From Agelaius tricolor (taxonomy: Eukaryota > Chordata > Aves > Passeriformes > Icteridae): a stretch of 64,000 nucleotides of DNA. The notes beneath the pieces were generated by a model. That model saw only the letters and a list, made by a program, of their open reading frames with translations, had not been told where the DNA came from and did not search any database. The stretch lies in the NCBI GenBank assembly GCA_023055355.1, contig JALJCS010000001.1, positions 73,511,381 to 73,575,380 of the forward strand, read 5' to 3'. Made by a program: the position numbers and the translations under genes. Each line of letters starts with the position of its first letter. Position 1 is the stretch's first letter. Shown in pieces: positions 1-12,541 of this stretch.

Positions 1-2094
1 CTTTTGGAGAGCTGTGGGTTTTCTTTCAGAGGCAGGAGACCTTTATCTACAGCTCACACAGAGGATGGATGGCAGCAGTACCATCCCACTCTGCTTTCCA
101 ACAGCTTGTGGCACCAGCTGAGTAGGTCTCTTTGAGGATGGGGAAGATGAAATCTGCAGCCGCAGCATCCCTGTGGAGTTTGCTCACAAACATGACTGAC
201 GCCATGTGCTGCGTGCCTGCATGTCTAAACAGAGCACAGGAACAGGGTTTAGAATCCCAGTTCATGTCTAATTGCTTTTCAGTTTGAAGACCAAATTTTA
301 GAAATGCCTGAATTCCCACAAGACTGTTTGTTTTCATGACACTCTAAAAGGTAAAAGTCAGTGCAGACTTTAGCCCTCTGTCATGACTAATTTAAGCAAG
401 GTTTAGACTATTAACTGAGAGGTCAAAGGTTTACTCTGTTATCACAACATCACCAAGCCCTCCAGCCTTTCTCTGCCTTCTGATAATTGTGTTTGGTTTC
501 TGTTAGAAGCCCAGAATGCTTGTTAGATGCTAAAAAGGTGTAAAACATAATCCAGTAGCGTCTCCAAACTAGTACCCTGGCAAGCACAAACAGTGCATCT
601 AAGACCATGTTAGTATTGATCTTGAGTCAGATTGCATTAGCCCTTCCTATGCTACCTGGCTCGAGCCTGCCAGGGAGTCAGCAATGCAGAGAAAGGCAGA
701 CCCAGGCAGCCAGATCGATGGATTAATGACGTCTGTCTCCTTTCTGCAATTTTACTTCCTACATATCTCTCTTGATTCCCTTGTGCTCTCCCTGGAAATG
801 CACTTTCTAAAGGTTCAGAAGACACATAACACAATTTTGTACAAGTGATGCCTGTATGAAAGCAAATATTAAAAAAGGAAGCATGACAACAACATGTGTC
901 TAAATCTATGTATGCACCTACACTCATACACAGATTTTTCTCTAACAGTAGAGATTTTTCTTATGAATATGTTGTGTTCTCTTACATCTTAAGCTGATAT
1001 GTAGAATTTTTAGGAAAAGCAGGCTATGTCTGGCAGATGGTCATGTTTACATTACACAGAAAACTGTATAGAGCAATTTTTTAAATTTCCAGTTTGTGGA
1101 TGAATAATAGCTGTAAACTTTCCTAGAGAATTTTTAGGTTTCTTCTCATGTCTCTTTCACATCTCTCTTCCTTTGAATTATTAGCATTTCTCATTACTTA
1201 CTGGCAAGATGCACCCACCTTCACACAACCATGGGTGGATTGAAAATAAGTTTCTTGTACTATCAATAAATTATTATGTCATTTTTTCTAGTTTTTACTT
1301 TATAATTTAATGCACAGTTTTCAAAAATAGCATGCTGTAGCTAAATATTTCACTGCATGTTACTCCATATGCCACTTTACTATTTCTTTTCAAAACAAAT
1401 CTCCTTTTCCATGTGACCATACCTTCAGGTTTATTCTACCCCTCCTCTTTGTAATTTTTTTTTCCTAAAATGATATTTTGTGGTTGAGTTACTGACAAAG
1501 CAATATCAGATCTTTCTGATTTCCATTCTTCATCAGAAGGGATCTGTCAGGGAGAAATGTATAAACAGCTTCCTGTCTTCAAATGTCATTCTCTTCTAAA
1601 AATATTTATTTGGGTTTTTTTTTCTCCCTATAGCATTCTACCACCTTTACTTACCTCATTCTTCACCATTTTCCTCACCAATTTCCAGTCTGTCTATTTG
1701 ACATCATTTACATAAGTTTTACTGCCTTAAACCTATTTTTCCAAACCCTTCTGAGAGTCTCAATCTTGTATTTGTGATTATTTGTTTTACAGAAACAGCT
1801 ATGGGACCTAGATGAAACCAGAACTCGATTTTATTAGCACAGATTCATGCTGAGAAACAATACTTACTCTGAAGACTTGATAATAGTGGGATACAGACTT
1901 GGACACCCCAGAGAGATATGCATTTTAAGCATGTAGTGAGACAGGAAAAAAAATAAAACCTGACTACCTCACACAGGCAGTGGGAATTACCATGAAAACT
2001 GGAGCAATCTCCCCAGGGGTGGGAGAGAGACCCCACTGCTGAGGTTTTCATGATGTAATTGGATGAGGTGCTAGATAATATGAGTTCTTTTTGC
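1..2094. other. Unique AT-rich noncoding DNA
   Basis: I see no gene or recognisable repeat here. Open frames stay below about 100 codons and none shows a known domain, a convincing splice context or a biased codon pattern. Short poly-T and poly-A runs occur (for example near 1458 and 1615), as expected of avian intergenic or intronic DNA. Confidence 0.6.
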
Positions 2095-2160
2095 CATGAA
2101 AAGTTGGACCAGATGATCTTTCAAGGTCCTCTGCCCTGAGCTGTCCGTTCATTATTCTAA
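2095..2160 (+). mobile_element. CR1 LINE 3'-end fragment
   Basis: The segment carries 'ttggaccagatgatctttc' followed by 'aaggtcctctgccc', which matches the extreme 3' end of avian CR1 elements (the block meaning 'ttggactagatgatctttaaaggtccc' in the usual consensus, recalled from memory). Only the last 65 bases are recognisable. CR1 copies are typically 5'-truncated, so a short 3' stub is the normal product of target-primed reverse transcription. Divergence is high, so this is an old copy with no coding content. Confidence 0.6.
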
Positions 2161-2785
2161 GTAAGAATCTCTCTGCTCCTCTTGGTAGCCTTTGAGGGCT
2201 TCCATCACCTTCACTGGCAACTCAGGTATGTCAGGCTGATTATTTACCTTCTCACATTAGTTTGGACTTGTCCTCACACCAAAGCCTAACCCCACCGAGC
2301 ATCACCACAGTCTGTAAGGCTCTTGCTTGTCTGCCTCTGGTTTGATGCAAACTGGTTCCCTCAAGGGGAAATCTCCCAGCAGATGTGGGTGGTCGGTGAT
2401 GCTGGATGCCTGTTCCTACTCAGGTGATAAAGCCCAAGTCCTGAACAGTGAAGCACAGCAAGTAAGGTAACACAGACATTGCCGGTGGCACATTGCTGGG
2501 GAGGAAAGCTTAATTAAAATATTCTTTTTTAAAGCACAGGTCAGACATTTCAGTTGTGAAGTCTGGATGTGACCAAAAATCAGTTAAGAAAATACTAGCA
2601 AAGGAGACAGAATGGAAGTGATTCACCCTGTTCTGTGCATCTGGTTATAGTCTAGCATGGATCTGGCTGGACATGGATCTGGCTGGACTTCCTTGTCTCC
2701 AATCTAATGAGCAGTTGCTCATATTTACCAAGCACCAGACTGGAATACATTCTTGCCCTTTTTTCCCCCTCACAGATTTCCTGGT
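2161..2785. other. Unique noncoding DNA with a 16-bp tandem doublet
   Basis: No gene is evident. A 16-bp unit, 'catggatctggctgga', is repeated exactly twice in tandem at 2656-2671 and 2672-2687, probably a replication slippage product. The rest looks like single-copy sequence. Confidence 0.6.
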
Positions 2786-3025
2786 AGTTTGTTTGTTTGT
2801 TTGTTTGTTTCATTTTTTGTTTGTTTTGTTCTGGGTTTTTTGTTTGTTTGTTTGGTTGGTTGGTTTTGGGTTTTTTTAAATTTTGGTTGGTTTGTTGGTT
2901 GGTTGGTTTTGGTTTTGGGGGATTTTTTCTTTTTTTTTTTTTTTTTTTTTTTTTTTCTTTTTTTTTTTTTTTTGTTTTAATTTGGTTTGGGCTTTGGGGT
3001 TTTTTTGTTTGTTTTTTGTTTTTCC
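2786..3025 (+). repeat. G/T-skewed low-complexity tract (TTTG/GGTT/poly-T)
   Basis: About 240 bases are almost devoid of A and C on the plus strand. The tract starts as (GTTT)n, passes through GGTT runs at 2854-2870 and 2885-2921, then becomes two long poly-T runs interrupted by single C bases, and ends in G/T-rich sequence. It is open in several frames and so produces spurious Phe/Val/Leu/Cys-rich ORFs, which are not genes. The GGTT runs have two-tetrad G-quadruplex potential on the plus strand. At least four other tracts of this style occur in the window. Confidence 0.9.
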
Positions 3026-5944
3026 AGTGATCTAAACTCTTCTTTTGAAGATTCCCTCCCTTCTCTGGGCAGAGTGTGATCAGACTATTTAAGACTTCCT
3101 GAGCCAGCTGGGGGAGGGATGTGAGACTAGTGCAGTGTTCCCAGACAGTTCACCACAAAGGGATGGGCAGCAAACTATGGCAGAATTCAAAAGCAAACCC
3201 AAAGCCTCTGTGACTCAAAGGTCCTGCTTTTAGAGGTGCCATGAATGTTTTTCTATCCTGTGTGGGAGCTGCAGTGTGGTTTGTTGACTGGCTCATAAAT
3301 TTGAATAATAACTCTGGCATGCTGCAGAGCTCCTTGGGTTTTTGTCCCCGCAAGAGCTTCATGCAAGGAAGGACAGATTCTGCCCTCAGTTATGGCCATG
3401 ATTACCTATGGCTTCATTACATATGCAACAGATTCAGCTCCTTTTCCTAGGAGAATGGGTTCCTATAAGTATAACTATAAGCCCACAAAGTTGTTGAATA
3501 TTTTATGAAATTGTATTTTAGTTTGGAAGGGATCTGCTAGGAATGTATTGCTTTCTTCCTGCTGAACTCTCTGAACACTTAAAAAACTTGATAATGTTCC
3601 TGACAAACCTTTCAAGGCTACGCAGTTCCTTTCAAAACAGGAAATAAATTACGCATCTGAAAGTTGTTTACACACTTGATCTATCCTGATCAAAACCCCC
3701 ATCCCTCAAAACTGGACAGGTTTTCTTTGAGGCACTTTACACTGGGTTCAAGTTCTTCTTGTTAATTTAAGAAAAATGCTATAGGCCAACCATTTTTTAT
3801 TATTTATGACTATTTTCAAAAACTCATTTCCCCTTTCCTATCCTTCAATGAGAACACTGGTGACATTCTACTTTATGGAGGGCTCATATTGACATTTCTG
3901 CTAACTCCATGTTCACACTGTGGGGTTTAAAACTGCTGACCATCGCAACAGTGCTTGAACACCCATTCTTCAGGGTCATATCCAAAAAGCTGCTATGCAA
4001 AGATTCTTTGTCTCTTTCTTTACACATTAGAAAGAGATACCTTGTAAAATGTACAAATGTAGAATATTTAACATCAGAAGTTAAATAAATTCCCTAGATA
4101 TTGGGATCCTTGTGCAGCATGCCCTAATATCCATGTTTTGCTATCAAAGAGATCATGTGAACCACAGTATTTTAACAAGTGAAGGGGTCCACTTTAAGTG
4201 CTTGCAAGTATAAAATATTCATTCTTGGTAGTGATAAGTACACAATTACAGACTATCCTGAGAATAATGAATCTGAAGAACTCCTATATTTCATATCTGT
4301 TCATCATGCAGGAGTAACTCTACGATTTGTCTAGACCAAACATGAATAAATCATTTGATTGTAAAGATAAATATAGATGTTTTTGCAAGCTATTTGTGAT
4401 TAAAGCCTTACTGTGCTAAATACTGTAGAGACATGGAGTCAGTCTGTGCCCCTGACCTGAAGACAAAAATAGAAGAAGAACTCTGAAAAAGGAAAGTAGA
4501 ATAAGGCTTGATTAAGATTACTTAGAAGGTCAGCCACCACAGTAAGAGTGAAACTGTTCTTCAAGCCCAATCTAGGCCAAACCTCCGTTCATCAAACCAT
4601 GCTGCATTTTATTCCAAATCATTCTATGTACTTGCTGCGAGGCCCATTTCATTTCTGTAAGGTTGCTTCCTACTGTGCAGTACTTGTAAGAGTATTTGTT
4701 ACTTAATGGAAAAGGAAAAGAAGGTATATTTGCTGAAGGTGAAAAACAACTGAAAGTACACAAAATCTATTAGAACTCAAAGAAGTCATCCATTTTTTTA
4801 AATGGACAAATAATATTCTGGTCCTGTCATTTAGGCTTGTGAATAAAATTAGGGTTTTTCAACAAAATAATTTTATTTTCCTAATTTTATTTGAAAAAAT
4901 GAAATCATTCAAAGTCATAAATATCAGTTGGAAAATTGGGGTTTGGCTTAAGAAGAATTACAATAAAAAACCTTGTAGAGAGAAACAAGGAAAAATGAAA
5001 CAGAAAAATTTTCACAATCACAATGGAGCTTCTTAAAAAATATTGCATGACAAGAACTTGGATGGTCTTTTAAAGTCAATATTTTTATTCTCTGACCAAC
5101 TCAGTATCTGAAACTTATTACTTATTCTTTACTTATTCTTCACTTAAACCCAAGAGCACTGTAAGATTTCAGTAAAGATAATAACTGGGATGTAATATAA
5201 ATTCTTTTTGTACTGACTGATTACAGGAAGGTTCATTACACCTGGTAAAAAAAAACCCAGACAAACAACTTGGAAGTACTCTCAAATTTTTATGCAACAG
5301 TGATAATATTTTTACTTTACGAGTCTCAAGTCCAAACCTGAAATCTTCACAAAACTTAGTCAAGAGAAGTTTCAAAATTCTAAAAGCATTCTTTTGTTTT
5401 TGTTTTTGTTTTTTTTTTCTTTTTTCCACCCTCAAAACTGTGCCTAAAGGTTTGGTTTTTTTAATTTTTAAATTTATTTTAAAAGAGAAAAAATATTTAT
5501 TACATCAAATTCCCCAGAACTTCAAAGCAGTTAAGAGGATTTTACACTTACTTTCCAGACTCATTCTCTAATAAAGTCCATTTCAAACCAGAAGTAAGAT
5601 AATAGAAAAATTTCTAAGTTTCTGAATAGATGGATTGCTAATAATTTCTTTGCCAAGCTTAATTATAGCAGGCTCCCATGAGCAATACAGTTGGTCAGCC
5701 AGCACATCCCTCAATTTGTGTTCATCACAAAATACCCAAACTCTGAAGGGTGGTTTACAGCTGTGAACATAGGAAGGCCAGGGTTGGATCTGGGGAGACT
5801 TTGCTGTGGCAATGGTGGCAATTCAGACCAAGAACTCTGATAAATTCAATTTTGAATTATTCCATTAACATTATTAACTCTTTTGCCATGTTTTGTGACC
5901 ATAGGTAATGAAATTCTTTGCATTGGAAGATCAATCTCTGTTGC

Positions 5945-6010
5945 ATGGAGAATGAGACAGAATAGTTTGCCCAAAATCACCTTGGAGTCAAGGGGCAGAG
6001 TGGAGGAAAT
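5945..6010 (-). mobile_element. Possible MIR/CORE-SINE relic
   Basis: 'agtttgcccaaaatcacctt' followed by 'ggagtcaaggggcagagtgg' resembles the antisense MIR block 'cttgcccaaggtcacacagc' plus 'agtaagtggcagagc'. The match is short and diverged. The overlapping open frames (81 and 92 codons on opposite strands) are therefore likely accidental. A chance resemblance cannot be excluded. Confidence 0.25.
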
Positions 6011-7659
6011 ATGTTCTGCAACTTTCCAAGCTGTGCTGGCAGGCATTGCGCAGCACTTGGCCATCTCTCCACTGCAAACCATACATCTGAGCGCAGGAAC
6101 AGAAATTTGGAGGCTTATGAACATCTGAAGTGGACAGGCTGTACATTCTGTAAGGATGGGAGCCTTTTTCAGTTCTAACAGGGAGGAAAGGAGCCTAAAG
6201 CCTTATCCTGTCCTGTTCCTAGTCTCCAGCCTTAAAGCTTAAAATCTCTTTTCTAAGCTGTTACAGCTTGCTTGAGAATGCAATGTTGAGAGAGGGAAGC
6301 ACAAATAATTTCCTAGGGAAAAAAAAAGCAAAAACCTGGTACATTGCTGCATATCAGAAGCAAGATTGAACTCACATGCTGTGAATAATAACAGTCATAA
6401 AAATGAACATGGTAATGTAAAAATCCCAAAAAAATACTCTACAGCTATGACAGAAGTTGTACCATGTTTAAGGTAAAACTTGACTTTCCATCAGTCAGCT
6501 TCTGATTTGTCCACAATATAGAAAAGACCAAATCCTTCAAACCTCTTTCTTTTAGAATACCAATGAAGAAATAAATACAGCAACATTTTTGTTTTTTACC
6601 AAGACAAGGAAGCGAATAATTAAAAATCTATTTTTTAAATACTTGAATATCTTCATGCAAAAGCAAATTAAATATAAAATTTAAGTAACATTTAATCTGT
6701 GTAGATTTAGAGAAAAAAAACTTAATAGAGAAAAGAGTAGTTTTGGAGTAATATTCTGGTACTGCCTGTAAGTCTGTAATTTCAACCCTGGTTAATATTT
6801 TGTGCATCTGAATTATTCTCTAAATATGTGCAGATAAAACATTATTTAGACAGATAGATTTAATTTTGGAATTATTATACTACTTACGAATTACAAGCTA
6901 ATTGTGTAAAGCAGAAAGTTATTCCTGTGGTCCATATTATCCTTTTTGGAATAGGTATTCCCAGACAATATTATATACTCAAATAAAAAAGCTCAGTGCT
7001 GAATCAGTCCAAGGTTTGTCTGTTACAAACTTATGAAGTTTGATAAGAAAGCTACATTAATGAAAATGCATTATATTAAAAAAAAGACAGAACACTGCTA
7101 AGTTCTTGTATTAGTGATGATAATTTTGCATTTGACATGGAGTTAAAAAGAGTTTCTCTATTTGATGGTGTGTTAATATCTGTACTGACAAATCCTTCAG
7201 CACATACTATAGCTGCCATTGCCTGGAGGAAAACCTAAGGACATTCTAAAGAGCACTGTGGAGGGAAGTTGTAAAGAAGTACTCGGTTTGGAGTTGTTAG
7301 ACTGAAACCAAGCAGGAAGGTTTGATGTATTGCCAGAAGGCTGTATCTTCTGAAAAAGTTTATAATCAAACACAAAGGAAAGTCTACTGCACATTTTGTT
7401 GTTCAGCAAACATGAAAAGTTGTTTTCCTTTCATTAATACATCTTTACACTCAGACTTATCCAAAACAACACATTCTGTAGATATTTTTACCACTCAAAG
7501 TCCAGGATTAATTCACTTCAATGAAAGTTTGATTCTTTTTAAAAATGATTTTTAAACTATGTTTGGCAGAGACATTTGAATCAGAAAGGAAAATAAAAGT
7601 TAATACAACTTTTCCCACATTATAAAATCTCTGAAGTATTTCACACAGATTATGGACCA

Positions 7660-7725
7660 GGTCCCTTTGAACAATCTGATTTAGAAGGGTAATTATTGCC
7701 CCACTTTGATGGGGACAATGGGGAC
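7660..7725 (-). mobile_element. Possible MIR/CORE-SINE relic
   Basis: 'attattgccccactttgatg' then 'gggacaatggggactaagg' resembles the MIR antisense motif 'attatccccattttacagat' followed by 'gaggaaactgaggc'. Only this one block is recognisable, so the call is weak. Confidence 0.25.
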
Positions 7726-8833
7726 TAAGGAATTAAAGTTCTACATATATATTTCAGCAGGTTGAACAGTAAATGGAATTCATACCCCATTATGTCACCA
7801 ATAACTTTTGACTGAAATATAGGATGACACTCATGAACCCACACACACATAAGTGCTCCCCCTGCCCCACTGACATTGTTTGTGAATCAGGCCTTATAAT
7901 ATCGATGCCTACAACACAGATAGCTTTGACTTTAGACCTTGCTGCAAGTTTCTCTTAAAATTAATGGACAGTCAGTTGTTTTAAGACATGATCCACTCAA
8001 TCTTACTAGGTGGCAGCTCTAGGAATGGTTAATCACAGTTCCCAAATGCCAATCTTTCTCTACTGATGCTAAATAGAATCTGGACATGTAGCTCAGAAGA
8101 CATACATTTACAAAACTCTGCCCACAATAAGCTCTGGAGCATTTCCCAGCATTTTCCTGTGATTTTTTCATTAAAAACAATTGACAAGTACATGGCTATG
8201 AATATTAAGCAACCTTTTAAGGTGCTTATTCTCTGTTTTGAATGCACATAAATCAGTTAGGGCTACAGTTTTAAAGGCATTTAGACATTTAAAGGTAAGA
8301 TGGAGATTATGTATTATGTGTGTTTTCTTACTTTTCAGCAATAAATAAGAAATGTTAATGATATTAATGATTTAGGAGGGAAATGTGACATAGGAGTATG
8401 AGAAAGAGTCAAGCTATAGGAATAAATTATTTGTGACATATATTAGCCCCAGCTGAGCTATGCTGAATAATATCACCTTAGCTAGGGGATAAAATTTTTT
8501 CTATGGCCTTACAAATTACTCACTAACCTGCTGTAAGTATGCACCTGGGTTTAATCTGCAGCCTTGCTCTTAAATGTCCACTGAATATTGTTGTATTATG
8601 CATAGATGAAAAACAATCCACCTCACATATACTTAGTGCTGGGTAGAAAACTGAAAGACCTGGAGTACAGCTGATATCCTGGCCACAGAAAAATCAGTAT
8701 CAGAACCCCCATGGAGCTGAATATGGAGAAATTGTCTATTTCATCCTGAGTGTCACAAAGCAGCAGATGTGTTGGCCAATATATTGAAAGAGAATAATAA
8801 ATTCTGTCAGTGGAAAAAAAGAGAAAGAAAGAG

Positions 8834-8979
<146 letters not shown>

Positions 8980-11900
8980 AGAAAGAAAGAAAGAAAAAGA
9001 AACTCTGCTGGTTTTGTTTTTTTTTTTTCTCATTGGTTTGAGTGTTGTCAGGCTGAAAAAGCAAAAACCATTTAGCTAGTATTTAAAGAATAGGAAGAAC
9101 GAATAAAAGATGTATTCTGGGAGATAAAACTAAAAGGACAAAATCCACAGAGTGGGTCTAAGAACCTATATGGGATAAATGGACAAACAGTAAGTCACTG
9201 ACATAATTCAGTATTTTTGCACTGTTTTCCTGCCTCTTTACTGAAGTGCAGAGCGCAGCCTGAGCAGAATCTCTACTGCTCAGTGTTAGCAGAGCCTCAT
9301 TTAAAGTATTATAATAGAAATTAAGTATAATGGTGTAAAGAAAAGGAGAGGTAACTTCAAGCTGAGTATTAAGCCAAACTTTCAGCAGGTGAAATCTGTT
9401 CAAACATGCCGTATGATAGTGCTGGAAAAGCACAAGTAATCATGGTCCTGGGAGATAGGACCATGACAAGTATTGACAGATATTTTACTATATGACTTTC
9501 CACTCTCAGTATTGATGATATCTCTTCAGTTTAGCTTTTTCTCCTTGGTGGTGTTGCAGTTTGTGTTTTTATGTTCTGTTAAATATGGCAGCAGGAGGTG
9601 CCAGCTTCCTCAAGTAATGACAGGGTATGTATTTAAAGAGACATCATCAATTATATGGTGGGGGGCACTGAAGGATTAATTCACAGAGATGACAGAGGGC
9701 ATGATTTTGCCTAAATGTGCTGTAGTTCTCCTATGTGACTTGTGCAAGTGTTGCCTGGGACCATACTTGTACTGCCATGCATCACCATGGCTATATCACA
9801 GCATTTATGTTCTAGGTTCCCAGAGGGAGTCCAGCATCCCGTGTTAGGTTCTTTGTCTCCCTGTTCAGTGCATATGGAGAAGAGAACATACCAGAGGGAT
9901 ATCCTTTAGCAAGTTGCTGCCCAAATAAATACCAGTTTGGTGGGCATTATTTTGCTAGATGGATAATTGCGTCTTGAAAATATGGGCTTTACTCCATTTG
10001 GGTTTACAGCCTAGTTCTTCTGGATGAAGTGGCCCTGTTCACAGAGCTCAAGAGGAGGTTTTTAAACATATTAGAATAGTAGTTAGAATGCCAACCTTAT
10101 ATATTTATACTCTGGTTTTATAAATGAGCAATTGTAAGGAAAGACTGGAAGTCCTTTTACTTCCTTCTGCTTCTCTGCATGAATCTACAAAGTCTGAAAA
10201 GAAAAAAAGATGACATTTTTATTTACTCATGATCTAATTTCTGTCTGCATGACATAAGTTTTAAGGGACTGGTTCTATTCTGAGTGTTTCTGCAATACTT
10301 TAGCTCAGTGAGGATCTGTTTCAGTTAAAGTCTATAAGTGTAACTTTAATGCAAAAAGACAAAAGTAATTTTCATATTTTCATAGTGTTCATTACCTTAT
10401 ATAAAGAGAAACCACATCTTGTGTTTGTTTTTTCATTATTTTGGGTTCCAGAAATAAAGAGTCAACCTATAATTTTTTTAATAAACACATGACAGGACTT
10501 TTACATAGTTTATTTTGAATTTTCTTGCTATTGTCCTTGCCCTGAGTGACATTTCCTTAATGCCCTCAAATATTTGAAACACAAAACATCTTAGTGTTTG
10601 TTGTCTCAAAAGTGTTATTAAATGTTTTGGGGTTTTTTTTTGCATTATCCTCAGAGCTTCTTAGTCTTCAAAAGTCCACATGGATTAATTGTAATGCACT
10701 TCTTTTTCTAGGAATATATTATATTTTGAACAGTCAGACTGTTTTTCTGACTAGAACTAGAGAATACTGAATGGATATCACCAGAGACTTAATGAACATC
10801 TTTCTTGTTGGAAAAGACTTCTTCCTTCTTCCTTAGTTTTAATCTCCTCCTTCCTGTCTGTGGCAGATGGCATTATGCTGATGAAGAAGAGACATGTCTG
10901 GTTCTCAACAGCTTGTGCCAGCAGACCAGCAGTGCTTTTCCCTGCAAAATTCATCTTATGTAATGAATAGAAGGCAATTATTATTAAAAAAAAGAAAAAT
11001 AAAAAGAACTCAACGTTCATCCGTAAAACATACTCAGGAGAAACATAGGTACTGCTGAAATACTGATATGCCTGTGTCTTGTGAAACTCTTCATTGTGGT
11101 GAAACTCTTGTTGATTCTGTAGGGCCTGAGTGGGATGTATAAAATACTGCAGCTGTCATGCCTGTGGGACAGTTATTCTGATCAGATAGTCTAGATTAAA
11201 GCTTTAAACTTGTCAATGAAATCATTAAATGCTGCAGGGAAGTAGATGCTTATCACAAATGATTAAGCATGCTGTTGGGTCAAAAGCCTGGTTTTGCATT
11301 AAAAACAAACAAAAAAATCAAAAAACCAGCTTTACTTTGCTTTCATATTAAACAGCAAACTTCAAGCTAGTGAGACATTTGAGCAGGAGTCTGCTATTGG
11401 CCAGCATTATTATCTGGATGCTGCCAAATATTATTGGCATGACATGGGAAACCCAACAGGACATATTTTTCATTTGAAGGTTAGTTGTTCTCATATTCAG
11501 TTCTAATCAGGTGACTTTTAGGAATATTGTCTCTTGTTTTACATTTTAAGATTAAATTAAAAAAAAAAACACTGAAAATTGCATTAGACACTGACTAATA
11601 TTGAATTTCAAGACACAGGGTTTGTTCCTGTGTGCTGAGGTTTTTTTCTTAAAAAAAGAAGAAATCTAATCTCATACTTTTATGGACAAAGTGTTCAGTT
11701 TTTGGGACAGTCATTCAGTCTGCAGATAAAAACATTTAAAAAATAATCATATGCAATATAATATTGTCTTCCAGAAAATGATTCGCTAACTTCTTATATT
11801 TAATATAGACCATTAATGGGTTTTTTGAAATAGCATTTTCAACCTGTGGTAACCAAAATACAAAAAGAAATGTTTTACACTGATACCAAAATGTCATATT

Positions 11901-12380
11901 TATTTAGCTTATTTTATTAAAAATGATTCTCATGTTATTTAAAGCCCAATGACAAGGCTAGATTTCCAAGAGAAAAACATGGAGATCCTGATACTGGAAA
12001 CACAGCCTGAATTTAGGATGAAAATGGATTTCCAAATTGGGCTTGACACAATACAACCTACTGATTAGCATTTATGTTGTATTGACTTATGGAGGATAGA
12101 GTGTTGGGCCACCCAAATGCTGTCTGATAACAATCCACTATATATGATGACTTTCTAATGAATTTCTGACATACTGCAGCTAAAGAAGCTTTTAATCTCT
12201 TCCACATGACAGGAGGCTGTGAGTTCAAGTAGATCCCAGGTATTACAGCCAGGGTATTTTGTTATGGCCATTGTATTTTGTAGTGGTCATGGCATTTGTG
12301 ATGTGACTGTGGTATTTTCCCATGTAAAATGATGTAACCAATGTATTTGCTTTCTTAGCTGATTCTTTCTTTTATGAACA
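8980..12380. other. Unique noncoding DNA
   Basis: No gene is recognised. A perfect 10-bp hairpin at 9440-9466 is listed separately. Poly-T and poly-A runs at 10623 and 11559 are the only other low-complexity items. Open frames are at most about 90 codons and carry no recognisable domain. Confidence 0.55.
9440..9466. repeat. Perfect 10-bp inverted repeat, 7-nt loop
   Basis: Left arm 'tcatggtcct' (9440-9449) is exactly the reverse complement of right arm 'aggaccatga' (9457-9466), with a 7-nt spacer. There is no T-tract after it and no bacterial context, so it is not a terminator. It is best seen as a small quasi-palindrome. Confidence 0.8.
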
Positions 12381-12541
12381 CCTCCCCAAACCAAAAAGAA
12401 CCCAAAAAACAACAAACCAGTCAACGAACCAGTCAACAAACAAACAAAACCAAAACTCCAAACCCAAACAAGAAGAAAAACTAAACAAAAAACCAAAAAG
12501 ACAAACAACAAAACCCAAGATAATTCAAAAAACAAAACAAT
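12381..12541 (-). repeat. G/T-skewed low-complexity tract (A/C-rich on plus)
   Basis: About 160 bases consist almost only of A and C on the plus strand, rich in AAAACC, CAAAC and AACCAG units. A short unit 'aaccagtcaac' occurs twice in a row near 12416-12438. On the minus strand the tract is the same type as the G/T tracts at 2.8 and 48.7 kb. It encodes a spurious 92-codon minus-strand frame rich in Leu, Phe, Val and Gly that should not be treated as a membrane protein. Confidence 0.85.

Larger units (their letters stand above)
3026..8833. other. Unique AT-rich noncoding DNA with possible MIR-like relics
   Basis: No gene is recognised. The longest ATG frames are about 90 codons and lack any known domain. 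Two short stretches, listed separately (5945-6010 and 7660-7725), resemble the antisense core of MIR-type SINEs. A homopurine/homopyrimidine patch lies near 5395-5450. Nothing else is interpretable by eye. Confidence 0.55.

Noticed and set aside
2930..2973. Long poly-T run considered as the poly(A) tail of a minus-strand retrogene
   Set aside because: Sequence to the right continues as G/T low complexity, with no gene-like 3' UTR or polyadenylation signal.
2673..3030. Overlapping hydrophobic plus-strand frames resembling membrane proteins
   Set aside because: They are read-through of a G/T and poly-T low-complexity tract.
9440..9466. Hairpin considered as a transcription terminator
   Set aside because: The context is a vertebrate genome, there is no T-tract after it, and no gene lies upstream.
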